A DNA stretch of 64,000 nt. It comes from Zizania palustris (Eukaryota > Streptophyta > Magnoliopsida > Poales > Poaceae). The translations under genes and the position numbers were made by a program. Numbering within the stretch: the first letter of the stretch is position 1; each line of letters opens with the position of its first letter. The notes under the pieces were generated by a model. That model was not told the origin of the DNA and ran no database searches. It saw nothing but the letters and a program-made list of their open reading frames with translations. The stretch spans positions 55,727,624-55,791,623 of the forward strand of contig JAAALK010000288.1 in the NCBI GenBank assembly GCA_019279435.1, in the 5' to 3' direction. This document shows positions 1 through 10,050 of this stretch, piece after piece.

Positions 1-132
1 AATTCTGACCATTGACAAGCTAATTCCAGCTTCATGATTGTGATCATTCTGAAAATTTCTTCTCTCATTATTTGTGAATTATTTTCCAATAGTTTGTAAT
101 TCGAAAATAATATTTTACTCATTTATTATCAG

Positions 133-1947
133 ATGATGGCCCACCTCAAAACATCATTGCATGGTTAAAGGTTGTATCTGCTTGCTGCAAAATCAGGTAA
201 CTGTAAGCTTCTGAAGTTTTGATATGGAGATTGTATTGTATTTGATTTTTCTGCATTTGTTTCACTCATAAAATCTAAAATAAAAAACATATTTATCATA
301 TTAACATCAAATTATTCGCTGTAACTTTATGTTTGCTTGTAATTTTCAGTGTGGTCATTTTTGTGTGATGGGTTCTCAAATCTTGGCTACAATAAAATGT
401 CTAGTGTAAATGTGTACATATATAATTATATTAGGACTGGATGTCTATAGTGCTGTCCGACATACTGATGTTTCTTCCCAGTATGATGCAAATTTATGCA
501 TAGATGTGCATAGTCACTTTTTTTACCATGATAGCATTCTAGAATTGTATTAATGCTACTTTAGGTACATTCTAATTTCATGATTATGTCCTGTTCTGAT
601 ACCCCATTTTTGGTTTCGTTTTTCCATAACTTGTGATCATGATGTATATTTTCTATAATGATATGTGTTTTCTCTATTCATTTCATCCTTTTTTACAATG
701 ATAAATTTGAACTCTAGCCTACCCCAATTTGCTTAGGATTGAAAGGCTTTGAAGAAGAAGATTGTGCCACCATTATTTATGTACCAAGTTAATTCCATTT
801 GAATGCATTTTTTTTTCTAATTTGCAGAAATGTGCACTCTATCTTCTCATCTTCTGAGGCAGAAGAACTCCTTGATATTGTTATTTCCTTCTTTTTGGAC
901 CGTCGACTTGAAGGCCTGCTGCTTATTTTGGAAAACTCTCTGAATTCACTTATCTTGTACTTCAATACAAGTGAATGGGAAAGTAGCTGTCTAACAGTGG
1001 CTCAGTCCATTGCTCAAAGGTGGAAATTTTCAGAAATGTATTTTGGAAGACTAGAGTTGTGTATTGTTAATTTGTAACCACAAATTGTTTCATGATATAA
1101 TTATGCCCAATTGAAGAAGTGATATACTTATGCCTAAGTAATTTATGCAATGAACCCCTTCTTGAAAGTTATATCTGCTATGAATCTAGTTAGTTCAATT
1201 TGATATATACTTAGGACTTCAATTTCTATCACTCTATTCTCTTGCAAAGTCTCATGTACGGTATCAACTCATGGTATTTCACATGGCTTTTGTTTGTGAT
1301 GTTTGCCAATATTAAGTCAACTTCATAACATTGCAGAGTCGCAATGGACCTTAATTGTTTAAGGATTGTTGACTGCATTACTGGGACTAATTACCGTATC
1401 AAATTCTTAAGGAGCCAGCTGGCCCTACAGTTCCTCAAGATTAGTTTTGGCCTTAAGGTAAGCATGAGTGCATGAGCATGTCTCTTCGATATGAATTGCC
1501 TTTTGGCTAGTGCATTGACCATGTATGCACTCCTTTAAAAAATGATTGTGTACACTGTATATTCAGGTGGCAAATGTTGAGAAGATCTTAAAGTCAGTCA
1601 CGACCATAAATGTGAAAGATAAAGAATGCAACTTTTTCAGTTTGTATGTATACATAGTTTTGATGAACAACTTACTCTTCTCTAGTGATGCCTTTAGAGA
1701 TAAGCATGCTATCATTAATTCTTGGCGGAATTTTCTGCGGATTTGTTCGACCCAAATAGGATGCACAGACTGGAGGTTATATGCTTCAAAGGTACTAAAA
1801 CATTGCATTCTTTGAGTTATTTTATTCTTTTCTTTCTATTGGTTATACTAGAAATGTTTCATCCAGGTCCGGAACAAGGCTTCTTATTTTCTGCAAGGTG
1901 CCATCTTAAAAAGTTATGCCGGCAGTGCTAGCATATCCGTTCAGTAA
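133..1947 (+). CDS. 3' part of an unrecognised multi-exon host gene (five exons)
   Basis: Five consecutive exons can be joined by GT-AG introns with matching phases: 133-196, 828-1019, 1337-1457, 1567-1791 and 1867-1947, ending at TAA 1945-1947. The first two junctions split an AG|A arginine codon; the last two are phase 0. The encoded tail is about 227 residues, all-helical in appearance and rich in Leu, Ile and Phe. Stretches include SSSEAEELLDIVISFFLDRR, IVDCITGTNYRIKFLRSQL, DKHAIINSWRNFLRICS and a C-terminus YAGSASISVQ. No catalytic motif, signal peptide or membrane segment is visible. The pattern suits a helical scaffold protein, but I cannot name the family. Upstream exons lie outside the window. 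This appears to be ordinary intact host sequence, since phases and frames are preserved over all five exons. Confidence 0.75.
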
Positions 1948-2011
1948 TTATTCTGCAAGGTGCAATCTTGAAAAGATCTGGCGGTGCTATCACATTCTTT
2001 GAGTAATTTGA
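1889..2011 (+). repeat. 62-bp tandem duplication across the last exon and start of the 3' UTR
   Basis: The sequence starting TTCTGCAAGGTGCCATCTT at 1889 recurs in diverged form at 1951 (TTCTGCAAGGTGCAATCTT), a period of 62 bp. The first copy carries the last coding residues and the stop codon; the second lies in the 3' UTR and also ends in an in-frame-looking stop region. The copies differ by several substitutions and small gaps, so the duplication is not recent. Confidence 0.7.
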
Positions 2012-3382
2012 ACTTGCTGAAATGTTGCTGCTGACAGTATCTATACTTGAATTCCTGGCATAGAAAATGCATGTCAGTCCAAACATTCAGGCTCTATTAT
2101 ATGCTTTAGGAATTGTAGGCATATTTTTGCGGACAGGGGTAAAATGCCTGCAGCTTGTTTATGGTATCATGACTGGCGTCTTATTTGCCCCATGTATGCT
2201 AGTCCCAGTATGTGAAACCTTCCAATATCTTGTGACACTTTAAGCTTATTTCCCGTCCCACCAGCATGCAGCCCATATCAGGTCAAATCATGGACCAATC
2301 GCTGGAATTGGTCCGATCTTTGCGTAAAACGTGGAACTTATCAAATATTTTCTACTCACATTTGCATTGTCTGTCATATTTTATTGAGTATTGTCATATT
2401 CCAATGAATCTGCAACAGCTCTACTATCTTTAAACTAGTCTGTTATAATGTCCTGGTTTGGCTGAATGAGCTGTCATTTTTCCCGATCAATTAAATGGCT
2501 CGTATCAACATGTTACACGCTGCTGCTGCTACAATGACACAAATATGGCGAGTCGGCCGCAATCAGTGCCGATTTGAGTTGCTCCATCGAAATCTGACAC
2601 CTTATGATGCATACGCTGTTTTTCATTGGATCTCGCATGTTATCGGCGCCGAACTGTCCAGATTCCAAACATTGTTTTTGGACTTGCCTGCTGGTAGCCA
2701 GAAAGCGGCACGTGGGATTGGCCAGGCAGCCAGGTATGCGTCTACATGCTCTCCTATGAAATTGTTTGTAATACATGCTAGGTAACAGATATAAAATACA
2801 TGCTATTATACATGTTAGTATACTCCAATTTCACAGGAAAATGAAACATCCACTCTCCGGATGCGGATTTCCCATGAATTTCTTGGGGATTCCTGTGTTT
2901 CAAACGGGAAGCCTTTCAACATTGTAATTCTGTTCAATTGAGTATAACAGAAGAATAGGGCGGTTGCCGCCATATTATTCGTAGATCAATCAAAAGGCAA
3001 CCTAAATGGAGTATCATCCGCTTGGAATTTGTAGACGAAAGTAACAAAACTGAAGTGCTAGCGTCATTGAGAGAAGCTGTTGTGAGCTGAGTAGTACATA
3101 CACCCCTTTGGTTGAGCTTCTGGCTTTTAGGATGCAGAAGCTGCTTCAAAAGCTCAACCAAATCCTGAGTTTCTGCTGTAACTTCGTGTCCGGTTGACGC
3201 GATGTATCGATCCGTTTTTAGCACTCTTGTCGGACGTTGCACGCAACGGCCTGCGCCCACATCCGAATCTGGTTCTTCATCTATGCCGCTGACCTCGCGT
3301 CTGCCTGCTGTAGCCTTATTGCCGCCGCAGTGGCCGGCGGTGCAGCCGCCGGCCGCCGCGTGTGGTGCCATGACTCCGACAG
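1948..3382. other. Intergenic region between two convergent host genes
   Basis: This stretch holds the 3' ends of the + strand gene (stop at 1947) and of the - strand DUF1685-like gene (stop at 3383). Short open frames occur on both strands (for example 2495-2785), but they overlap each other and show no recognisable domain or splice structure. I see no repeat or RNA gene. Confidence 0.5.
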
Positions 3383-3661
3383 CTACGGCCGCCGCATGGA
3401 GCTGTCACCGTTGGTGGTGGTCGCGGTTGCGTCGTCGTTGTCGCTGGCGGAGCCGCAGCCCGAGGGCGTCTTGGCCTTGCTGTAGAGGCCCGGGAGGACG
3501 TCGACGAGGCTCTCCCTGAGCTCCTCCTGGTCGAACACGAAGCCCAGGTCCTTGAACCCTTGCACCTCGATCGACTCAAGGTCGTTCGAGCTCTTCCATT
3601 TCTCGAGCGTGCTGGGGGCGTGCCTGAACTTGGAAATTCTCGGCGTGGACTTCGTGAACGC

Positions 3662-3931
3662 GAGAAATTTACTATTATAGCACTCACTAAAGTAGGCTTC
3701 TCTGAAATAGGTCTTGTGTCATGGGCTTCTCTAAAATAGCACTCTGAAGAATGACTCTTTATTATTTTGGCATTTTTGAATGTTTTTCTTTTTTTTCTAT
3801 TCTCTATCCCTTGAACTTCCCTTTTTACCCCTGGAAGTTAGACCGTCGCGCCAAGACAGCAGCCATCACCGCGCCAAGACAGCCGCCGCTCGCCGCGCCA
3901 AGACCGCCGACGCCCGCCGCGCCAAGACCGC
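3662..3931 (+). repeat. Left terminal inverted repeat of the MULE (270 bp)
   Basis: It matches the reverse complement of 4841-5110 almost base for base. The outer 170 bp are AT-rich; the inner 100 bp are a GC-rich run of diverged ~24-27-bp units containing GCCAAGAC(A/C)GCCGCC. The inner units could aid slippage or deletion. Confidence 0.88.
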
Positions 3932-4466
3932 CGCCATCGCCGCGCCAATACAGCCGACGCCCGCTGCCCACAGCCTCCCACCGCCGGATCGCTGCACCAG
4001 GACAGTCGGGGGGCGTCCGCCTCGCGTGCCAGGCCCTCACCACACAGAAGAGATTCAGCGTTGCGCTTGTGCATTCGATCGAAATCATTGCTTCTACGTA
4101 AGATTACTTATTAAATCTTCATTTGCTGAGCGCAGTTTATTAAATTTGTCATTTGCATTAGGTCTGGATGTCCTAAAAATGCATGTAACGTTGTGGGCAA
4201 GTGGGCAAATCCATCTTGTATAATTTGTTTCACGTAGTGGTTGTTCAGTGTTAGAAAAGAGTAATTGGATGATTAATTTTTGATCTACGGATGACCTGTT
4301 AATTGCCATGAAATCATTGGTTTATGTTTACCGTGACCTACATTAAAATATCTTGAATAGTTAAGACCATACTGTATTGAAACTGATTTACTTTGTATTA
4401 AAATTCATGATTAATTACAATATTTTTGTGATCAACAATTTAATTGATTTTTTCTTTTTAGTAGCC

Positions 4467-4934
4467 ATGGATGGGGATGCCAACATAATAAAATATTCGG
4501 TTCCATTGCTAGAGGATAACACAATAGATTGGGATTCGATACAAATTCAGGAAGAAAGAGAGGAGGATGGAATAACAGAAATTTGTAGTGAAGAACAAGT
4601 TTATGCACTTTTAGATTTCAATCGCGAGGATGAGAGGGAAGAAAACATGAGAACATTGAATTCAAGAGATGGTGGAACTAATGCTTCTGGAGTTACTAAT
4701 TTAGAGGGTATTGAAGGTGAAACTATGCTAGTGGATGATTATATTCAAGAGGAAACAATAATGGAATATGACATGGATAATCCCACTATGACTTTAGGCG
4801 CAATATACCCTTGTATGGAGAAATTTCGATTGGCTATGAGGCGGTCTTGGCACGGCGGGCGTCGGCGGTCTTGGCGCGGCGGGCGGCGGCTGTCTTGGCG
4901 CGGTGATGGCTGCTGTCTTGGCGCGACGGTCTAA
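4467..4934 (+). pseudogene. MuDR-type transposase N-terminus, truncated and fused into the TIR
   Basis: The ATG at 4467 follows a pyrimidine-rich tract ending in AG, which could be a 5' UTR intron acceptor. The first 80-100 residues are acidic (EEREEDGITEICSEEQ). They lead into MDNPTMTLGAIYPCMEKF and RLAMR, which resembles the beginning of the plant MuDR DNA-binding domain (pattern DNP...G..F....EFR.A.R). At about residue 125 the frame crosses into the TIR and continues as an Arg/Trp/Gly-rich tail (RRSWHGGRRRSW and similar) to a stop at 4932-4934. The DDE catalytic region is absent. A stop-codon scan alone would report this as a 156-residue protein, but the tail is TIR read in an open frame, not a conserved domain. 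Confidence 0.7.
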
Positions 4935-5110
4935 CTTCCAGGGGTAAAAAGGGAAGTTCAAGGGATAGAGAATAGAAAAAAGGGAAAAACATTCAAAAAT
5001 GCCAGAATAATAAAGAGTCATTCTTCAGAGTGCTATTTTAGAAAGGCCCATGACACAAGACCTATTTCAGAGAAGCCTACTTTAGTGAGTGCTATAATAG
5101 TAAATTTCTC
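4841..5110 (-). repeat. Right terminal inverted repeat of the MULE (270 bp)
   Basis: It is the inverted partner of 3662-3931, ending AATAGTAAATTTCTC at 5110. The inner boundary at 4841 coincides with the truncation point of the transposase reading frame, so the internal deletion ended at or in the TIR. Confidence 0.88.
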
Positions 5111-5672
5111 CGTGAACGCGGAAGCGACCGTCTCCTCGCCGCGGCCGTTGTCGTCGCGCCCCGTTGCGGATGACGTGACCGGCATGGACGGCGCCCGCTG
5201 CGACATCGACCTACCACCCCCTCCCTCCGCGATCCTGCCTCGCAGCACGCCCTCGTATATTGAGCTCCAGTTCAAGTCATCGTCCTCCGTGGCGGCTTCG
5301 TGACAACAACCACCGGCCGCCGCCGCCGCCGTCTCCTCCACAACCTCCTCGTCAATGGACAGCTCCATCCCGACGCGAGGCGACGGGAGCGACGGGCGAC
5401 GGCGTCCGGAGGAGCCTCCGTTCTCTGGACAACGCGTAAAACCGCGACATCCCGGCCGGCTCGTACTGCTTCGTCGGCCGCCCACCAGGAGTCAACGGCG
5501 ACCTGGGAAGCATCGGCGGTCTCCCAACGCTCTGCCTCCCGTTCTTCACCAGCGTGTTACTAAAAAACCAGTACTCATCTAGCCACTCCATCGCTGGCCC
5601 CTCCTCCTCCTCCTCCGCCGCCGCCTCGCTCCTCCCGTCTGCACCACCACCTCCGCGCCCCGTCAAGCTCAT

Positions 5673-6121
5673 GTCTGCGTAGGCGGCTGGATAGCCGTCC
5701 GGCTCCGCCTCCGTCCGGGAGAGGGGTGGCCTGCACAGACAGGGAAGCCGCCTTCTTGTCCACTTTCTCAGTGCGATGGACCGGTTTTGTTGCGGTGGGG
5801 AAGGAGAGGAAAGGAGTGGGCCCGGCTGCTGCGGCGGTCGGCCAGTCACATGTATGCCGCTAGGCTTCCAGAATTTTATAGCTAAGATTATTCTGATTGT
5901 CTGAATATCCTTTTTATTATTACGTTTTTGTTTCTACTTTTATAAATATATAGGTTTTTTATCTGTTTACAAGTAATGCACGGGTTCATGTGTAGATTGG
6001 GTTTGAAACATTCATGTCAAATAGACACCGAGTTTAAGATTATTTTGTGGATTTAATTTATGAACGGATTTTTTATGAACTTTAGTTTTTTATCTCAAGA
6101 CGGCAGTAGGTTTATACCTAT
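5673..6121. other. Upstream flank of the DUF1685-like gene and AT-rich spacer
   Basis: 5673-5870 is GC-rich and is probably the 5' UTR and promoter-proximal region of the - strand gene. From about 5875 the composition turns AT-rich up to the retrotransposon boundary. I see no open frame with recognisable content and no clear repeat. Confidence 0.4.
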
Positions 6122-6621
6122 TGTTGGGTGAAAATATTTTATCATCAGCATCATTTTAAAATCTCTACATCAACGTTATCAGAAGATAAAAGGAAGTTAG
6201 AAGTCTTGATCTAAAGATCCTAAAGCATTAAGACTTCGGTGCATTCATAGCATTCTACAACGAAAGTCTCCACAAAGGTTTCGACATGACAAAGAATTCC
6301 GGAACCTTTTTACTCGAAGGGGTACTGCCAGTAAGGATAGAAGAATTACCTTACTTAGTCTTTTACCCTTTTAACCCTACGAAGAATATTGAACAGTATC
6401 TTCAAAGTCTGTTGTAATTAGAGGGTAAAGATGTCTTTTCCTAATGTATCTAGTCTATAAATATCCCTCTTCGTTCTGTAAGGGGCATCGAATACTCAGG
6501 TATTCAATATACACTTTGAGTTTACTAAACCTTTTAGCGCAATCTTTTGCGCCAATAGTTAGCGCCGTCCGTGGGGAACCTAGTATAAAAACTTTGTTCT
6601 CTACCAATCCTTTCCTAGAGC
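6122..6621 (+). mobile_element. Old Tat-like LTR with primer-binding site and start of the internal region (Tat-0)
   Basis: The LTR runs from TGTTGGGTGAAAATA at 6122 to about 6557 (GCGCCAATA), 436 bp. It is a diverged relative of the other Tat LTRs here, which read TGTTGGGGGAAAATA...ACGCCAACA. It has a TATAAATA box near 6456. Immediately downstream is GTTAGCGCCGTCCGTGGGG, equivalent to the primer-binding site seen beside the other Tat LTRs (TTGGCGCCGTCCGTGGGG). Only about 60 bp of internal sequence remain before the chromovirus-like element interrupts it at 6622. This makes Tat-0 the oldest retroelement layer in view. Confidence 0.75.
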
Positions 6622-7050
6622 TGATGCGCACGGGTGCCCGATCTTCCGTCGGGGGGGGGGGGACTCGATTGGTGGAGGACTCGACGTTGACAATCCGACT
6701 TCTGATCACCACAGATTCGAATCCTGCAATCGCTACACCACGGCTCTATTGGTTATCAACCACGCACGAACACGATTGACCTCGTCAAGAAGGTGTATCC
6801 CTGCCTGCGAATCGAGAACACAAGCAAGAACATAGAAACACAATCTCGCAAATAGAAGAGAGATCGATTTCTCAAGTGGGGTTCCGCAATCTGACCAAGT
6901 TAGGGTTCAATCTACAAGAGATTTGAAACTAAGCAAAACCCAACCCTAATCCCTGACGGCTTCAGAGTATTAATACCTAGGGTTTGTGAAAAAATCGATA
7001 CTAATGTTGGGCTTAAGGTCCCAAACAGATACAAGGCCCGACTTGGGCCA
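6622..7050 (-). repeat. 3' LTR of the chromovirus-like element (approximate inner boundary)
   Basis: On the - strand this ends at 6622 with CGGGCACCCGTGCGCATCA. The same end is found at 8376-8464 joined to a primer-binding site, and a diverged LTR of the same type occurs at 22000-22440. A run of G at 6651-6661 may carry length errors. The U3 boundary cannot be fixed by eye; 7050 is an estimate. Confidence 0.6.
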
Positions 7051-7199
7051 AAACGGTGACGCATCACCAGATGACTTGTTCAGACGATACAGAACGTTTT
7101 GTAACAAACCAGGACTTGGCACTAGACCCATTGGAAAGATATTTTCGTTATCTTTCCAACACCTTAAAGAACGCCTCAATCCGCCTCTGTACGAGAAAG

Positions 7200-8361
7200 T
7201 TATGCCCATTTTACTGAAGGATGCTCCGCTGAATCCGAACCGAAATCTGAGTTTGAATTGGAATTCGATTTGGATTGTTGTGCCGCCTCTCCCCCTTGTG
7301 TTTGATCCAGAAGTGCTTCTCCCATGTTCCTTAGAGTCAAAATATCATCCATAAGTAGCATCCCATCCGTATACATATCATTATGTAAAGTATGAAACGA
7401 ACACACCTCATAATTAAGCTTCCGTGCACAGGAGCGAGTGATTGGTCTAAGAATAATAGAGTGTTGGATGTCTTTATCATTGTTATCGATGTCCTCATCA
7501 TCCTCTCCTTCTTGAATTAGAGTAGTCCTCGACTCGAACTCATCTTCTTCTCCCAAATATGGCTTCAAATCTGAAATATTAAATATGGGACTAACCCCAA
7601 AATCTGCAGGCAACTCAAGCTGGTATGCATTGTCGTTAATTTTCTTAACTATCTTGAAAGGTCCATCAGCTCGAGGCATCAATTTAGATTTTCTCAATTC
7701 TGGAAATTTATCTTTACGCAAATGTAACCAAACAAGATCACCTATTTCAAAAGTTATATGTCTTTTACCCTTACTACCAGCAATTTTATACCTCTCGGTC
7801 ATCTTCTCAATGTGTTCTTTAGTTGTGGCATGTAATTTCAGAATAAAATCAGCACGTGTCTTGGCATCTAAATGCAATTTTATACCTTTCGGTCATCTTC
7901 TCAATGTGTTCTTTAGTTGTGGCATGTAATTTCAGAATAAAATCAGCACGTGTCTTAGCATCTAAATGCACATGTTCAGAAGTAGGCAATGACAAAAGAT
8001 CAATAGAGGCACGAGGATTAAAACCATACACAACTTGGAAAGGACTCACCTTGGTGGTAGAATATACTGCTTGATTATATGCAAACTCCACATGAGGTAA
8101 ATATTCTTCCCACATCTTCAAATTCTTCTTCAAAACACCCCACAATATGGTGCCTAACATATGATTAACTACCTCGGTTTGCCCATCAGTTTGAGGGTGG
8201 CACGTGGTGGAGAACAGCAGCTTGTTACCCAACTTACACCACAAACTTCTCCAAAAGTGGCTCAAGAACTTCGCATCGTGATCAGAGACAATGGTGGTGG
8301 GTACTCCATGTAGGCGAATGATGTCCCTAAAAAACAAATCAACAATGTTTGTAGCATCATC
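7200..8361 (-). pseudogene. Chromovirus-like integrase core and C-terminal region
   Basis: From 8361 leftward the - strand encodes DDATNIVDLFFRDIIRLHG, the second catalytic Asp context IVSDHDAKFLSHFW, and HPQTDGQTEVVNHML with the catalytic Glu. It continues through YGFNPRASIDLL to the C-terminal segment KSKLMPRADGPFKIVKKI, YQLELPADFGVSPIFNISDL and LRPITRSCARKLNYEV, with a stop codon at 7200-7202. A 94-bp tandem duplication at 7784-7971 shifts the frame (94 is not a multiple of 3), so the core and the C-terminus are in different frames. The first catalytic Asp lies upstream of the foreign segment at 8362-8464. The gene is inactive. Confidence 0.85.
7784..7971 (-). repeat. 94-bp tandem duplication inside integrase
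   Basis: 7784-7877 and 7878-7971 are near-identical direct repeats, both beginning TTTTATACCT(C/T)TCGGTCAT. They duplicate codons for HATTKEHIEKMTERYKI and shift the reading frame by one base. Confidence 0.9.
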
Positions 8362-8464
8362 GCTCTGATACCACTTGATGCGCACGGGTGCCCGATTTTC
8401 CGTCAGGGGGTTAAACTCGATTGGTGGAGGACTCGACGTTGACGATCCGGCTTCTGATCACCAC
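8362..8464 (-). other. LTR end plus primer-binding site embedded in the integrase gene
   Basis: On the - strand the integrase frame reads GDSIFVV and then enters about 95 bp matching the element's own LTR terminus (compare 6622-6712). This is followed by AAG and TGGTATCAGAGC, after which the integrase frame resumes at DDATNIV. The normal codons for roughly 15 residues are missing. GTGGTG is shared at the upstream junction and AGC at the downstream junction. This looks like microhomology-guided template switching or gene conversion. Confidence 0.75.
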
Positions 8465-8845
8465 AAATATACTATCCCCCCTCTTTGTTCTAGGTAAACC
8501 TAATACAAAATCCATTGATATATGCTCCCAAGGGACGCTAGGAACAGGAAGGGGCATATAAAGTCCAAAGGGATTCAAACGTGACTTAGCTTTGTTACAT
8601 GTAGTGCAGCGTGAGACATAGCGCACGACATCCCGCCGCATCCTTGGCCAAAAGAAGTGTGTTGAAAGCACGTCCTCAGTTTTCTTCGCTCCAAAATGTC
8701 CCATCAATCCTCCCCCGTGGGCTTCCTGTAAAAATAAGAGGAGAATGGAGCTTGCTGGGACACATAGCTTGTTAGCACGATATAATAAGCCATCATTCAA
8801 CACATATTTATTCCAAGTTCGACACTCTACAATTTTCAAAAGCAT
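8465..8845 (-). pseudogene. Chromovirus-like integrase N-terminal zinc-binding region
   Basis: The - strand encodes RANKLCVPASSILLLFLQEA, then HGGGLMGHFGAKKTEDVL and CTTCNKAKS, which together form the H-H-C-C zinc-binding region. It continues to VPWEHISMDFVLGLPRTKRG, whose Asp in MDF is the first residue of the DDE triad. The frame is cut by the foreign segment at 8464. Confidence 0.85.
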
Positions 8846-9472
8846 CCTTGAAGTCTAGATCAGTAGCATATAACTCCTTTATTATTTCTAGACCAAATAT
8901 CTTATGATCAAGCTGAAATAACATAGTAAAACGCCTAGATAAAGCATCTGCAATGATATTGTCTTTACCACGTTTATGTTTAATGATGTATGGAAAAGAC
9001 TCTATGAACTCAACCCATTTTGCATGTCGCTTATTGAGTTTTGCCTGACTTCTAATATGTTTCAAGGATTCATGATCAGAATGAATGACAAACTCCTTAG
9101 GCCAAAGGTAATGTTGCCAAGTCTCTAACACCCTAACTAGAGCATACAACTCCTTATCATAAGTAGAATAATTCATATTAGGTCCATGCATTTTTTCACT
9201 AAAGTAAGCAACAGGTTTATCTTCTTGTATGAGAACTCCTATCCCATTCCCGGTAGCATCACATTCAAGCTCAAACGTCTTACCAAAGTCAGGAAGTTGA
9301 AGTAGAGGAGCATGTGTAAGTTTTCCTTAAGCATGTTAAAAGCTTGTTCTTGTGCTGGACCCCATATGAATGAAGCTCCCTTCTTTGTCAACTCATTGAG
9401 TGGTGTAACAATGGTGCTGAAATTCTTCACAGACCGTCGATAAAAACCAACAAGTCCATGAAAACTTCTCAC
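8808..9472 (-). pseudogene. Chromovirus-like RNase H region
   Basis: Two broken frames (9472-9239 and 9191-8808) encode FHGLVGFYRRSVKNFSTIVT and the RNase H segment NYSTYDKELYALVRVLETWQ, VIHSDHESLKHI and DNIIADALSRR. The motifs are those of Ty3/gypsy RNase H. Frame breaks around 9191-9239 separate the connection domain from the rest. Confidence 0.85.
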
Positions 9473-9495
9473 TTGCGTAACGGTTTGTGGTGTGG

Positions 9496-10050
9496 CTAGC
9501 TCTTGATGGCTTCAATTTTCGCTTCATCTACCTCAATACCCTGTGGAGTAACAACATAGCCAAGAAAAGAGACTCGATTCGTGCAAAAAGTACACTTTTC
9601 AAGGTTACCGAACAAGCGTGCATCTCTCAAAGCATTAAAAACAACACACAAATGATTCAAATGTTCATCAATAGACCTGGAATATATTAAGATATCATCA
9701 AAGTAAACCACCGCAAATTTGCTAGTAAAAGCTCTCAATACTTCATTCATTAAACGCATGAAAGTGCTAGGTGCATTAGTTAACCCAAAAGGCATGACTA
9801 GCCACTCATATAACCTGAACTTTTTTTTGAAAGATGTTTTCCATTCATCTCCTAATTTCATTCGAATTTGGTGGTATCCACTACGCAAGTCAATCTTAGA
9901 GAAAATGATAGACCCACTCAACTCATCAAGCATATCATCTAACCTAGGAATAGGATGACGATACCTTATTGTAATATTATTGATGGCTCTACAATCAACA
10001 CACATACGCCAACTACCATCTTTCTTAGGGACTAAAAGAACAGGCAACAT
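9496..10050 (-). pseudogene. Chromovirus-like reverse transcriptase
   Basis: The frame encodes VPKKDGSWRMCVDCRAINNI, then DLRSGYHQIRMK, MPFGLTNAPSTFMRLMNEVL and the catalytic YFDDILIYS. It ends at a premature stop near 9496 (AIKS then stop) where an RNase H linker would follow. All core RT motifs are present in this segment, but the polyprotein frame is not continuous with neighbours. Confidence 0.9.

Larger units (their letters stand above)
3662..5110. mobile_element. Non-autonomous Mutator-like element (MULE), deletion derivative
   Basis: The element is 1449 bp and is bounded by a perfect 9-bp direct repeat CGTGAACGC (3653-3661 and 5111-5119). Its ends are long inverted repeats starting GAGAAATTTACTATTATAG. 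A 9-bp target duplication with long TIRs starting GAGA is the hallmark of the Mutator superfamily. The interior holds about 900 bp, with the 5' end of a transposase gene (4467 onward) joined directly to the right TIR at 4840/4841. The catalytic part of the transposase is therefore deleted, and the element would need a transposase supplied elsewhere. It sits within the coding region of the DUF1685-like gene. Confidence 0.9.
3383..5672 (-). pseudogene. DUF1685-like host gene, split by a Mutator-like element and frameshifted
   Basis: On the - strand the likely start is the ATG at 5672 (protein begins MSLTGRGGGG). The N-terminal part includes MEWLDEYWFFSNTLV. Near 5370-5400 the frame changes, and the next segment (MELSIDEEVVEETAAAA, then LNWSSIYEGVLRGR) is read to AFT at 5111. 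There the element 3662-5110 interrupts the gene. The frame resumes after the 9-bp duplication at 3661 with KSTPRISKFRHAPSTLEKW, then the family signature VQGFKDLGFVFDQEELRESL and VDVLPGL, ending at the stop codon 3383-3385. The signature resembles plant DUF1685 proteins, whose function is unknown. Coding GC is very high, as in grass genes. Removing the element would restore the frame at that point, but the 5370-5400 shift remains, so this copy is broken unless the shift is a sequencing error. The family call is from memory of the motif. Confidence 0.6.

Noticed and set aside
2495..2785. Open frame on + strand (and 2513-2776 on - strand) between the two host genes
   Set aside because: Overlapping frames on both strands, no domain, no splice signals or partner exons; likely chance.
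3838..4101. Arg/Pro-rich frames in the MULE left TIR (also 4794-5021)
   Set aside because: Translations of GC-rich ~24-27-bp units of the TIR in several frames.
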